From the NCBI RefSeq assembly GCF_042684505.1, contig NZ_JBHULT010000008.1:248001-312000 (forward strand): a DNA stretch of 64,000 bases, in the 5' to 3' direction. The DNA comes from Salinimicrobium flavum (GTDB lineage: Bacteria > Bacteroidota > Bacteroidia > Flavobacteriales > Flavobacteriaceae). This document shows positions 8,821 through 15,923 of this stretch, piece after piece. Position 1 is the first letter of the stretch, and each line of letters begins with the position of its first letter. The translations under genes were made by a program, and so were the position numbers. Under the pieces are notes generated by a model, which had not been told where the DNA came from, ran no database searches, and saw only the letters and a program-made list of their open reading frames with translations.

Positions 8821-9708
8821 TTATGACTTTTTCACCCGGTGCATTTCACGGGCCAACAGAGTGTTTTTAAGAAGCATGGCGATGGTCATAGGCCCTACTC
8901 CGCCGGGTACAGGGGTTATGAAAGATGCCTTTTTTGAAACATTCTCAAAGTCAACATCCCCTTCTATCCTGTAGCCTCTGGGGCGGGTCTCATCCTCGAC
9001 CCGGGTAATCCCTACATCAATAACAACGACATCATCCTTCACCATCTCAGCCTTCAGGAATTTAGGAATTCCAAGGGCACTTATGATAATATCTGCCTGT
9101 GAAGTGATCTGGGTTATATTTTTGGTATGGCTGTGGGTTAGGGTAACTGTTGAATTCCCCGGAAAACCTTTTCTTCCCATCAGGATGCTCATGGGTCGGC
9201 CCACGATGTGGCTTCTACCAATCACAACGGTATGTTTACCTTCGGTCTCAACCTTATAACGTTCCAGTAGTTCAAGGATCCCGAAAGGAGTCGCGGGAAT
9301 AAAACTGGTCATATCCAAAGCCATCTTCCCGAAGTTGGTTGGGTGGAAACCATCCACATCCTTTTCAGGATCAACGGTTAGCAAGACCTTTTGTGTATCA
9401 ATTTGTTTGGGTAAGGGCAACTGCACAATGAAACCATCAATATCATCATCTTCATTGAGCTCCTTGATCTTCTTTAGCAATTCCAGTTCACTGGTAGTGC
9501 CGGGCATACGTACCATAGTAGATTCGAATCCTACTTTTTCACAGGCTTTAACCTTACTCGCCACATAGGTGAGACTGGCACCATCATTTCCTACTATGAT
9601 CGCAGCCAGGTGGGGAACTTTCTCTCCACGGTCTTTCATGGCCTGAACCTCTGCAGTAATCTCTTCCTTTATTTGATTACTAATTTTTTTACCGTCGAGA
9701 ATTGTCAT
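8821..9708 (-). CDS. folD: Bifunctional methylenetetrahydrofolate dehydrogenase/cyclohydrolase
   Basis: FolD interconverts 5,10-methylene-, 5,10-methenyl- and 10-formyl-tetrahydrofolate in the cytosol, feeding purine and formyl-Met-tRNA synthesis. Visible family motifs are TYVASKVKACEKVG (with the catalytic Lys), VDGFHPTNFGKM, the NADP-binding VVIGRSHIVGRPMSILM, and the C-terminal GGVGPMTIAMLLKNT. Its 295 residues are normal length. The start ATG at 9706-9708 gives MTILDGKKIS, as expected. A decayed gene lies immediately upstream, so the ffh-to-folD interval has been disturbed by an insertion. Confidence 0.95.
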   Translation of the reverse strand: MTILDGKKISNQIKEEITAEVQAMKDRGEKVPHLAAIIVGNDGASLTYVASKVKACEKVGFESTMVRMPGTTSELELLKKIKELNEDDDIDGFIVQLPLPKQIDTQKVLLTVDPEKDVDGFHPTNFGKMALDMTSFIPATPFGILELLERYKVETEGKHTVVIGRSHIVGRPMSILMGRKGFPGNSTVTLTHSHTKNITQITSQADIIISALGIPKFLKAEMVKDDVVVIDVGITRVEDETRPRGYRIEGDVDFENVSKKASFITPVPGGVGPMTIAMLLKNTLLAREMHRVKKS

Positions 9709-9723
9709 AGAGTAGTTTTTAAT

Positions 9724-9764
9724 AGTTAGCAGTAACAGTATTCAGTTTTCAGTATTCAGTTAGC
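9724..9764 (-). repeat. Heptamer array, left flank of the decayed four-helix-bundle gene
   Basis: Reading the plus strand the units are AGTTAGC, AGTAAC, AGTATTC, AGTTTTC, AGTATTC, AGTTAGC: six units with a strict 7-bp period, except one of 6. On the minus strand the phase can be written CTGAATA, CTGAAAA, CTGAATA, the same family as the plus-strand units at 10024-10044. The array overlaps the last codons of the pseudogene. Confidence 0.7.
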
Positions 9765-10018
9765 ACGATTTCACCCCGAATTTATGAGGATAATTGATTA
9801 ATTTCCCCACTTCCTCACTCTGATGCTGTAATTCTGTTTGTTGTTCCAGATATATATTCACATGCCACAGCAATTGCAAAGCAAACGCTTCCTGAGGATC
9901 TAATTATTTGACTAGTTAATGCAAATTTCTCTGTTTTCGGAAAAGTTTTTGACTCCTGAAAAATTTCCATTGCTAAAGAAAATGCCTTAGGATATGCCAA
10001 CAAACTTTTAAAACTCAT
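9760..10018 (-). pseudogene. Decayed four-helix-bundle protein (23S rRNA intervening-sequence protein family)
   Basis: From ATG 10018 the minus strand reads MSFKSLLAYPKAFSLAMEIF, then SKTFPKTEKFALTSQIIRSS, which is the family's N-terminal half (intact members read LTDQIRRSSRSV). After SVC the frame slips and stops early. In a second frame, 9760-9900 encodes LLWHVNIYLEQQTELQHQSE and then EVGKLINYPHKFGVKSC with a stop at 9760-9762, matching the family's C-terminal end. About 35 residues of the middle are missing. An intact gene would encode some 120 residues, so this is a remnant with a deletion and a frameshift. Intact members form a homopentamer; their role is unknown. Heptamer arrays flank it on both sides. 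Confidence 0.8.
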
Positions 10019-10023
10019 TTTTT

Positions 10024-10044
10024 CTGATAACTGAGAACTGAGAA
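10024..10044 (+). repeat. Heptamer array, right flank of the decayed four-helix-bundle gene
   Basis: Three direct 7-bp units, CTGATAA, CTGAGAA, CTGAGAA, lie between the pseudogene start and the ffh stop codon. They match the minus-strand units of the array at 9724-9764, so the two arrays are inverted relative to each other. Confidence 0.65.
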
Positions 10045-10049
10045 GCAAT

Positions 10050-11378
10050 TTACTTCATATTCTTCATCATCTGCATCATTTTACGGCCACCGCCGCCTTG
10101 CATCATCTTCATCATTTTGCTCATTTGATTGAACTGCTTGAGCAATTGGTTTACCTGTTGCACAGATGTACCCGATCCTTTTCCGATCCTCTTCTTTCTA
10201 TTGGCATTGATCATTGACGGCTTGGAACGTTCCTCGGGAGTCATAGAGTGAATAATGGCCTCTATATGTTTAAAGGCATCATCATCAATATCTACGTCCT
10301 TCAACATTTTTCCTGCCCCGGGAATCATTCCCATAAGGTCTTTCATAGACCCCATTTTCTTTATTTGCTGTAACTGAGTCAGAAAATCATCAAAGCCAAA
10401 TTCATTCTTGGCGATCTTCTTCTGAAGTTTCCTGGCTTCCTCTTCGTCATACTGCTCCTGCGCTCTTTCCACAAGGGATATAACATCTCCCATCCCAAGG
10501 ATACGATCTGCCATACGTGACGGATAGAAAACGTCAATTGCATCCATCTTCTCACCCGTACCAATAAACTTGATAGGTTTGTTAACTACAGATTTAATTG
10601 AGATGGCCGCACCCCCACGCGTATCACCGTCAAGTTTTGTGAGGATCACCCCGTCAAAATTAAGGCGCTCATTAAAGGTCTTTGCAGTATTTACCGCATC
10701 CTGCCCGGTCATGGAATCTACCACGAACAGGGTTTCCTGTGGCTGGATCGCTGAGTGAATGTTAGCGATCTCGGTCATCATTGCTTCATCAATAGCCAAA
10801 CGACCTGCGGTATCAATGATCACTACATTGTGACCGTTTTCCTTTGCATGAGCGATAGCTGCCTTAGAAATCGCAACAGGATCCTGGTTGCCTTCGTCAC
10901 TATAAACCTCAACCCCAACCTGGTCACCAACTACGTGAAGCTGGTTGATCGCTGCAGGACGGTAAACGTCACAGGCAACCAATAAAGGCTTTTTGGATTT
11001 TTTGGTTTTGAGATAGTTCGCAAGTTTTCCAGAAAAGGTGGTTTTACCACTACCCTGCAGACCCGACATTAATATGATTGAAGGATCTCCCGAAAGGTTG
11101 ATCCCTTCGGCGTCACCCCCCATCAGTTCAGTCAATTCATCTTTGACCAGCTTCACCATTAACTGCCCGGGTTTTAGAGCCGTAAGAACGTTCTGTCCCA
11201 TGGCTTTCTCCTTTACCGTATTGGTAAATTCCTTGGCAATCTTATAGTTAACATCGGCATCCACCAATGCCCGTCTTACTTCCTTAAGAGTTTCGGCAAC
11301 ATTTACCTCAGTAATTTGCCCATGCCCCTTAAGGACGTGTAAAGCATTGTCTAACTTATCGCTTAAACTATCAAACAT
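10050..11378 (-). CDS. ffh: Signal recognition particle GTPase Ffh
   Basis: Ffh binds 4.5S RNA and the signal sequences of nascent membrane proteins and docks with FtsY. The NG domain has the P-loop GLQGSGKTT, the DVYRPAAINQL motif, DTAGR and TKLDGDTRGG. The C-terminal M domain is methionine-rich and ends in a Gly/Met run, as usual. The 442 residues are full length. The gene has its own promoter about 45 nt upstream with a small GC hairpin in the leader. The heptamer array begins 5 bp beyond its stop codon. Confidence 0.97.
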   Translation of the reverse strand: MFDSLSDKLDNALHVLKGHGQITEVNVAETLKEVRRALVDADVNYKIAKEFTNTVKEKAMGQNVLTALKPGQLMVKLVKDELTELMGGDAEGINLSGDPSIILMSGLQGSGKTTFSGKLANYLKTKKSKKPLLVACDVYRPAAINQLHVVGDQVGVEVYSDEGNQDPVAISKAAIAHAKENGHNVVIIDTAGRLAIDEAMMTEIANIHSAIQPQETLFVVDSMTGQDAVNTAKTFNERLNFDGVILTKLDGDTRGGAAISIKSVVNKPIKFIGTGEKMDAIDVFYPSRMADRILGMGDVISLVERAQEQYDEEEARKLQKKIAKNEFGFDDFLTQLQQIKKMGSMKDLMGMIPGAGKMLKDVDIDDDAFKHIEAIIHSMTPEERSKPSMINANRKKRIGKGSGTSVQQVNQLLKQFNQMSKMMKMMQGGGGRKMMQMMKNMK

Positions 11379-11401
11379 AATTCTCTCTTGTTTATTAAAG
11401 T

Positions 11402-11429
11402 ACTGCCGCTCACGGCAGTTGCAAATTTA
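11402..11429 (-). promoter_or_regulatory. ffh promoter -7 box and leader hairpin
   Basis: On the minus strand TAAATTTGC (11421-11429) matches TAnnTTTG. It is followed within 2 nt by a 7-bp GC-rich hairpin (arms ACTGCCG and CGGCAGT, 11402-11419, loop 4 nt) that would sit at the very 5' end of the mRNA, about 24 nt before the ATG. I see no strong -33 box. The hairpin could stabilise the 5' end; this is inference. Confidence 0.5.
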
Positions 11430-11596
11430 ATGATTTGAGACTGAAGTGAAAACTTTTTCAAGTCTACATCAACCTTAAATTTTCCTCTGTTTCTTCGGAA
11501 AATTTTTTTCCGGGGAAAAGAGGCGTCAGAAATGCCATTTTTGATCCCTCTTATTTTTTCACTTCTAAATTCGTCCTTCGAACTTCTCAGTGGGAA

Positions 11597-13366
11597 TTAC
11601 ATTCTTTCAGGAACACTTATTCCCAGTAACCCAAAGGAAGATCTTATCACGTTACTCACTGCCTGTGAAAGCTGCACCCTGAACTTCTTTTCTGTTTCAT
11701 TTTCAGTTCCCAGAATGGTAACATTCTGGTAGAAACTATTGAACTCTTTTACAAGGTCATAGGCATAGTTCGCGATTAGTGCCGGACTATGACTTTCTGC
11801 TGCCAGTTGCACGGTTTCGGGATACAGTTGCAATTGTTTTATGAGCTGCTTCTCCTTGTCGTTCAAACTGTAATCTGTGATCACTTCAGTGTGATCAAAA
11901 TTGGCTTTTCGCAAAATTGACTGTATCCTCGCGTAAGTGTACTGAATGAAAGGCCCGGTATTTCCCTGGAAGTCGACAGATTCTTCAGGATTAAAAAGGA
12001 TCCTTTTTCTGGGGTCTACCTTGAGGATATAATATTTCAAAGCCCCCATCCCTATCATCCTGTACAGCTCCTTTTTTTCTTCTTCGGAATAGCCATCAAG
12101 TTTCCCTAACTCTTCTGAAATTTCTTTTGCAGTAGCCACCATTTCCTCTATCAGGTCATCAGCATCAACTACGGTTCCTTCACGACTCTTCATTTTTCCT
12201 GAAGGAAGATCAACCATTCCGTAGCTCAGGTGATAAAGGTGCTGTGCCCATTCATATCCCAGTTTCTTAAGGATAAGGAACAGCACCTTGAAATGGTAAT
12301 CCTGTTCATTTCCTACGGTATAAACCATTCCGTTTATGGAAAAATCCTGTACCCTCTGAATGGCCGTCCCAATATCTTGTGTCATGTAGACCGCAGTACC
12401 GTCACTTCTAAGAACGATCTTTTCATCAAGGCCTTCATCTGTGAGATCGATCCAGACACTGCCATCATCTTTGCGGTAAAAAACCCCTTTTTCAAGACCT
12501 TCTGCCACCACACTCTTACCCAGCAGGTAAGTTTCACTCTCGTAATAATTCTTATCGAAATCAACTCCCAGTTTCCTGTAAGTTTCTTCAAATCCATCAT
12601 ACACCCATTTATTCATGGTTTTCCAGAGGTTTACTACCTCCTCATCTCCTGCTTCCCATTTTCGCAACATCTCCTGTGCCTCCAGTAAGAGAGGTGCCTG
12701 TGCTTTAGCTTCGTCTTCGGTCTTTCCCTGGGCTACGAGATAAGAGATCTCCTCTTTGTAGGCCTTATCGAATTTCACATAAAAATCACCAACCAGTTTA
12801 TCGCCTTTTAAACCCGATGTCTCAGGAGTCTCACCGTGTCCAAACTTCTGCCAGGCGAGCATTGACTTACAAATATGAATACCACGGTCATTAATGATCT
12901 GGGTCTTGAAAACCTTATATCCTGCAGCCTTAAGAATTTCGGCCACAGAATATCCCAACAGGTTATTCCTGATGTGTCCTAAATGTAAAGGCTTATTAGT
13001 GTTTGGTGAAGAATACTCCACCATGATCGATTGGTCCCCTTGTGGTTGTTTTCCAAAATGCGTGTTATCCTTGATCCTTCCGAAGAAATCAAGATAATAG
13101 GAATCTGCCAGAACAATATTCAAAAATCCTTGTACCACATTGAATTTTTCGATCTCCGGATTGTGTTGCACCAGGTATTCCCCAATTGACTCCCCCAGCT
13201 TCACGGGATTTGACTTGACCTGCCTAAGCATAGGAAAAGTCACCAGGGTAATATCCCCCTCGAAATCTTTTCTGGTAGCCTGGAATTCCACATTTTCCAG
13301 CTCGACCTCATATATATTCCTGACAGCATCTTTTACCTGCCCCGAAAGTGTTTCTTGAACATTCAT
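11597..13366 (-). CDS. argS: Arginyl-tRNA synthetase
   Basis: This class I synthetase charges tRNA-Arg. The HIGH-type motif appears as LHLGHIRNN after the conserved SSPNTNKP, and the KMSKS-type loop as GKMKSREGT. The anticodon-binding DALR domain ends in RSSFGLLGISVPERM, the standard C-terminus. The N-terminal Add-1 domain (first about 110 residues) is present. At 589 residues it is full length. A TATCTTTGC box about 40 nt upstream is the likely promoter. Confidence 0.97.
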   Translation of the reverse strand: MNVQETLSGQVKDAVRNIYEVELENVEFQATRKDFEGDITLVTFPMLRQVKSNPVKLGESIGEYLVQHNPEIEKFNVVQGFLNIVLADSYYLDFFGRIKDNTHFGKQPQGDQSIMVEYSSPNTNKPLHLGHIRNNLLGYSVAEILKAAGYKVFKTQIINDRGIHICKSMLAWQKFGHGETPETSGLKGDKLVGDFYVKFDKAYKEEISYLVAQGKTEDEAKAQAPLLLEAQEMLRKWEAGDEEVVNLWKTMNKWVYDGFEETYRKLGVDFDKNYYESETYLLGKSVVAEGLEKGVFYRKDDGSVWIDLTDEGLDEKIVLRSDGTAVYMTQDIGTAIQRVQDFSINGMVYTVGNEQDYHFKVLFLILKKLGYEWAQHLYHLSYGMVDLPSGKMKSREGTVVDADDLIEEMVATAKEISEELGKLDGYSEEEKKELYRMIGMGALKYYILKVDPRKRILFNPEESVDFQGNTGPFIQYTYARIQSILRKANFDHTEVITDYSLNDKEKQLIKQLQLYPETVQLAAESHSPALIANYAYDLVKEFNSFYQNVTILGTENETEKKFRVQLSQAVSNVIRSSFGLLGISVPERM

Positions 13367-13405
13367 CTTGTAATCTATTTTTATCCTACAGATCGTGTAA
13401 GGATG

Positions 13406-13414
13406 GCAAAGATA
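13406..13414 (-). promoter_or_regulatory. -7 promoter element of argS
   Basis: TATCTTTGC on the minus strand matches TAnnTTTG and lies 39 nt before the argS ATG. A -33 box is not clear (a TTTA is near the right distance). Confidence 0.5.
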
Positions 13415-13475
13415 ACAGAAAAATCACCTTGGTTAAAGGGTTTGATGGCAAATGCTTACCTTTATAAAAAAGAAA

Positions 13476-13910
13476 ATGTTACTTAATCTTTCTCACGAAC
13501 TTCCGAAGAAAAATAAAATAATTACCGAACAGGTTGGGAAACCTTTTCCCCTTGAAGAACGAAAAAAGCTGGAAGGCATAAGCATCAGTAATTTACCTGT
13601 TTCGGCAGCCAGTATAGACATCTACAACCTTTTAGTTCTCAACGAATCCCAAAGTTCCTGCAGTATTGAGATGCGCCCCAAAGGCATCCTTATAGGTTTC
13701 AGGGTGCAGGCGGATACCTACTCCCTGGTGATCCCATTTTATAAATTAAAGATCTATAAGGGGAGAGCTGAAGAATATTCTTTCTACAAGGACCATTACT
13801 TCATCAAGATCTGGGCAGGAAAAACAGATACCGATACGCACAGCTTCATAAGAAAGGTAAAGAATTACCAGGCAGATACTGGATTTACACGCGTGGAAGA
13901 TATGCTGTAG
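13476..13910 (+). CDS. Hypothetical protein, conserved-looking, about 144 residues
   Basis: The frame opens at 13452, but I prefer ATG 13476 (MLLNLSHELPKKNKI) because the earlier ATG lies within a promoter-like stretch (TTACCTTTATA). The product is soluble, without signal peptide or membrane helix, with alternating strands in the middle (SCSIEMRPKGILIGF, YSLVIPFYKLKIYKG). I recognise no domain. It stands alone, divergent from argS and ended by its own strong terminator, which supports it being a real gene. Confidence 0.7.
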   Translation: MLLNLSHELPKKNKIITEQVGKPFPLEERKKLEGISISNLPVSAASIDIYNLLVLNESQSSCSIEMRPKGILIGFRVQADTYSLVIPFYKLKIYKGRAEEYSFYKDHYFIKIWAGKTDTDTHSFIRKVKNYQADTGFTRVEDML

Positions 13911-13929
13911 AACTCTCAAAAAGCCTATT

Positions 13930-13980
13930 AATGAAGAGCCCCCAATTTGAATTACTAATTGGGGGCTCTTCATTTTTTAT
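13930..13980 (+). terminator. Intrinsic terminator after the hypothetical gene
   Basis: A perfect 18-bp inverted repeat (arms 13930-13947 and 13957-13974, 9-nt loop, core GAGCCCCC/GGGGGCTC) is followed by TTTTTT on the plus strand. It also lies 20 bp beyond the end of the opposing ctlX-type gene and may serve both strands, though there is no long U-tract in that direction. Confidence 0.9.
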
Positions 13981-13994
13981 AAAATTATCTTCTT

Positions 13995-14927
13995 TTAATT
14001 CCGGGGAAGAAAAACCTCTGCCAGCATACAACGGGCGCTACCACCCCCACAGGTTTCAATGGTAGAAAGATCGCTGCTCAATATTTCGCAGTGCTTCTCT
14101 ATGGCCGCAACCTGTATTGGGAATAAACTCTTTCGGGCAGATTCACTCATCACGAGATACTTTTTACCGTCTTGCCCGGCTACCTGCAGCATATTCCCTG
14201 CATAGTGGTGCATCTGTGCCTCGGTGATCTGGATGATCTCTTTTTGATCTGTTTTAAGATGCCTTACAACGTTCTTACGTTCTTTAGGATCGTCAATACT
14301 GTCCAGACAAATAACGGCGAAATCTTCTGCCAGGCACATCATCACATTGGTATGATAGATTGGCAACCTCTTTCCGCCAACATCCTGGTAAGCGTTGAAG
14401 ATCACAGGTGTAAACTCAAGATCTTCACAGAACTCTATTAAAAGTTCCTCACTGGCTCTTGGTGAAAGTGCACAGTAAGCTTTCTCATTTACCCTGTCAA
14501 GGATCATGCTTCCGGTGGACTCAAGATAAAGACCTTCCTCTTCGGCACTGGTGTAATCTATAACATTATCAATTTGATAGCCTTCTTCCTCGATCTTTTC
14601 AAAGATCTCGGCCCGTCGCTCCCTTCTTCGGTTTTCTGCAAACAGCGGATATAGGACAGCAGTAGCGTTTTCATGGAAGGTAACCCAGTTATTAGGGAAA
14701 ATAGAATCGGGGGTGTCAAGCTTCTCATCATCATCAACAACGATCACCTTCACTCCAACCCCGCGTAGTTTTGCCACAAAAGCATCAAATTCCTCCTGAG
14801 CTTTTTTATTAATTTTTTCATTCTCCAGCTGCAGTCCTTCCTGAAAATAATTATTCACCGCGGTTTGCTCATTCATTCTGAACGCTACCGGGCGAACCAT
14901 TAATAATGTATCTGTTATTTGTCTCAT
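13995..14927 (-). CDS. ctlX: Amidinotransferase-fold hydrolase, CtlX type (citrulline utilisation)
   Basis: This is a guanidino/ureido-modifying enzyme of the penta-alpha/beta propeller fold. The start LLMVRPVAFRMNEQTAVNNY, the motif DSIFPNNW, the catalytic-type His192 in IYHTNVMM and Cys300 in GGGSARCMLAEVF fit CtlX-like proteins (about 310 residues). Related enzymes act on citrulline or arginine; substrate here is not provable. The gene upstream, 7 bp away, encodes a second enzyme of the same fold, so both are likely cotranscribed from the promoter at 15864-15872. No ornithine carbamoyltransferase, carbamate kinase or transporter is next to them. Confidence 0.8.
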   Translation of the reverse strand: MRQITDTLLMVRPVAFRMNEQTAVNNYFQEGLQLENEKINKKAQEEFDAFVAKLRGVGVKVIVVDDDEKLDTPDSIFPNNWVTFHENATAVLYPLFAENRRRERRAEIFEKIEEEGYQIDNVIDYTSAEEEGLYLESTGSMILDRVNEKAYCALSPRASEELLIEFCEDLEFTPVIFNAYQDVGGKRLPIYHTNVMMCLAEDFAVICLDSIDDPKERKNVVRHLKTDQKEIIQITEAQMHHYAGNMLQVAGQDGKKYLVMSESARKSLFPIQVAAIEKHCEILSSDLSTIETCGGGSARCMLAEVFLPRN

Positions 14928-14934
14928 TAATTAG

Positions 14935-15849
14935 TTATAGATCCCGTATTAGGGGTAAAGTTGAGCATCTTAATAATCCTTCCTGTTTCGCAATTTCAGC
15001 ATAGGGGACTTCTTCAACTGTAATCCCGTTCTCCCGAAGCCAGGAATTAAGACGCTTAAAATTTTTCTCAGAGATCACCACATCTTCAGATATTGAAAAA
15101 ACATTGGAATTCATATCATACATTTCATCCCGGGTGATCTCAAAAACATTCTCCTTTCCGAAGAAATCTACCAGCCATTGATATTCCTCCTCAATCAAAA
15201 ATCCCCCTTTGTAGATAATGGCCTTATCCTTACCCACAGGCTGAAAACAACAATCAAGATGTAAAGCATTATCGCGGGGCTCTGTACTTGATTTTTTCAG
15301 GTTAAAGGATTTCACCTTTTTATTTGGGAATAGCTCCGTTATATATTCAACGGCCTTCAGGTTTGTGCGCGCAGTGATAATATCCGGATAATCTTCACCA
15401 TAGTAGGTTCCAATAAAAATGTGATCCTTGTGCAGCATGACATCTCCCCCTTCAACATGAGCATCTTCAGGTAATTTAATCACTTTATCCTTATCAATCT
15501 GGTCGATCACATGAGAAATGGCATCGATCTCCTTTTCACGGTCAGGAAGGATATTGGCTTTAATAAATTTATCATCGATCACAAACCCTATATCCCGGGT
15601 AAAGATCTGGTTATAGTCGTTTATTACCCTGGGCCTGTAAACCTCTACCCCATACTTTGCGAAAACCTTGCCAACTGCTTCGATCTCCTTTTTCATATCC
15701 TCTTCTTTGGGATAGGTACCGGCTTTTATATGTTCAAGGGATTTTGGATCATAAGCATCAGCAATATCAGGGGTTCCCCCGTTGCTTTCTGCAGTACCAA
15801 GCACCACCGCCCTTAGGCGGGACGTCTCATTAGTTACATGTAATTTCAT
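14935..15849 (-). CDS. Dimethylarginine dimethylaminohydrolase/arginine deiminase-like enzyme
   Basis: This is a second amidinotransferase-superfamily hydrolase of 304 residues. Active-site features visible are TRDIGFVI, HVEGGDVM (His131, Glu133, Asp136), LHLDCCFQP with the central His, and Cys295 in EGLLRCSTLPLIR. It is much shorter than classical ArcA (about 400), so it is closer to DDAH/amidinotransferase-like proteins. The frame is open to 15885, but the promoter box lies within that extension, and ATG 15849 gives MKLHVTNETSRLRAVVLG, the usual start. Likely substrates are arginine derivatives. It is first of a two-gene operon with the CtlX-type gene. Confidence 0.82.
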   Translation of the reverse strand: MKLHVTNETSRLRAVVLGTAESNGGTPDIADAYDPKSLEHIKAGTYPKEEDMKKEIEAVGKVFAKYGVEVYRPRVINDYNQIFTRDIGFVIDDKFIKANILPDREKEIDAISHVIDQIDKDKVIKLPEDAHVEGGDVMLHKDHIFIGTYYGEDYPDIITARTNLKAVEYITELFPNKKVKSFNLKKSSTEPRDNALHLDCCFQPVGKDKAIIYKGGFLIEEEYQWLVDFFGKENVFEITRDEMYDMNSNVFSISEDVVISEKNFKRLNSWLRENGITVEEVPYAEIAKQEGLLRCSTLPLIRDL

Positions 15850-15863
15850 CGCCCCAAATTTTT

Positions 15864-15872
15864 GCAAATATA
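15864..15872 (-). promoter_or_regulatory. -7 element of the amidinohydrolase operon
   Basis: TATATTTGC on the minus strand lies 14 nt before ATG 15849. The place where a -33 box should be is occupied by the gltA terminator hairpin (15875-15904), and no TTTG is found there. Confidence 0.5.
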
Positions 15873-15874
15873 AA

Positions 15875-15904
15875 AAAAGCTTCATAGTTACCTATGAAGC
15901 TTTT
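15875..15904 (-). terminator. gltA terminator
   Basis: A perfect 13-bp stem (AAAAGCTTCATAG / CTATGAAGCTTTT, loop TTAC) is followed on the minus strand by a run of seven T. It lies 19 bp after the citrate synthase stop codon and directly abuts the next promoter. Confidence 0.9.
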
Positions 15905-15923
15905 CGGAAGTTAATAAACTAAA

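Noticed and set aside
8805..8825. Terminator between the DUF1232 gene and folD
   Set aside because: Only 4 bp separate the convergent genes and no inverted repeat with a T run is present.
12230..12688. A 152-codon open frame on the plus strand opposite argS
   Set aside because: Antisense to conserved ArgS codons with implausible composition (many Phe, Ile, His); no upstream signal.
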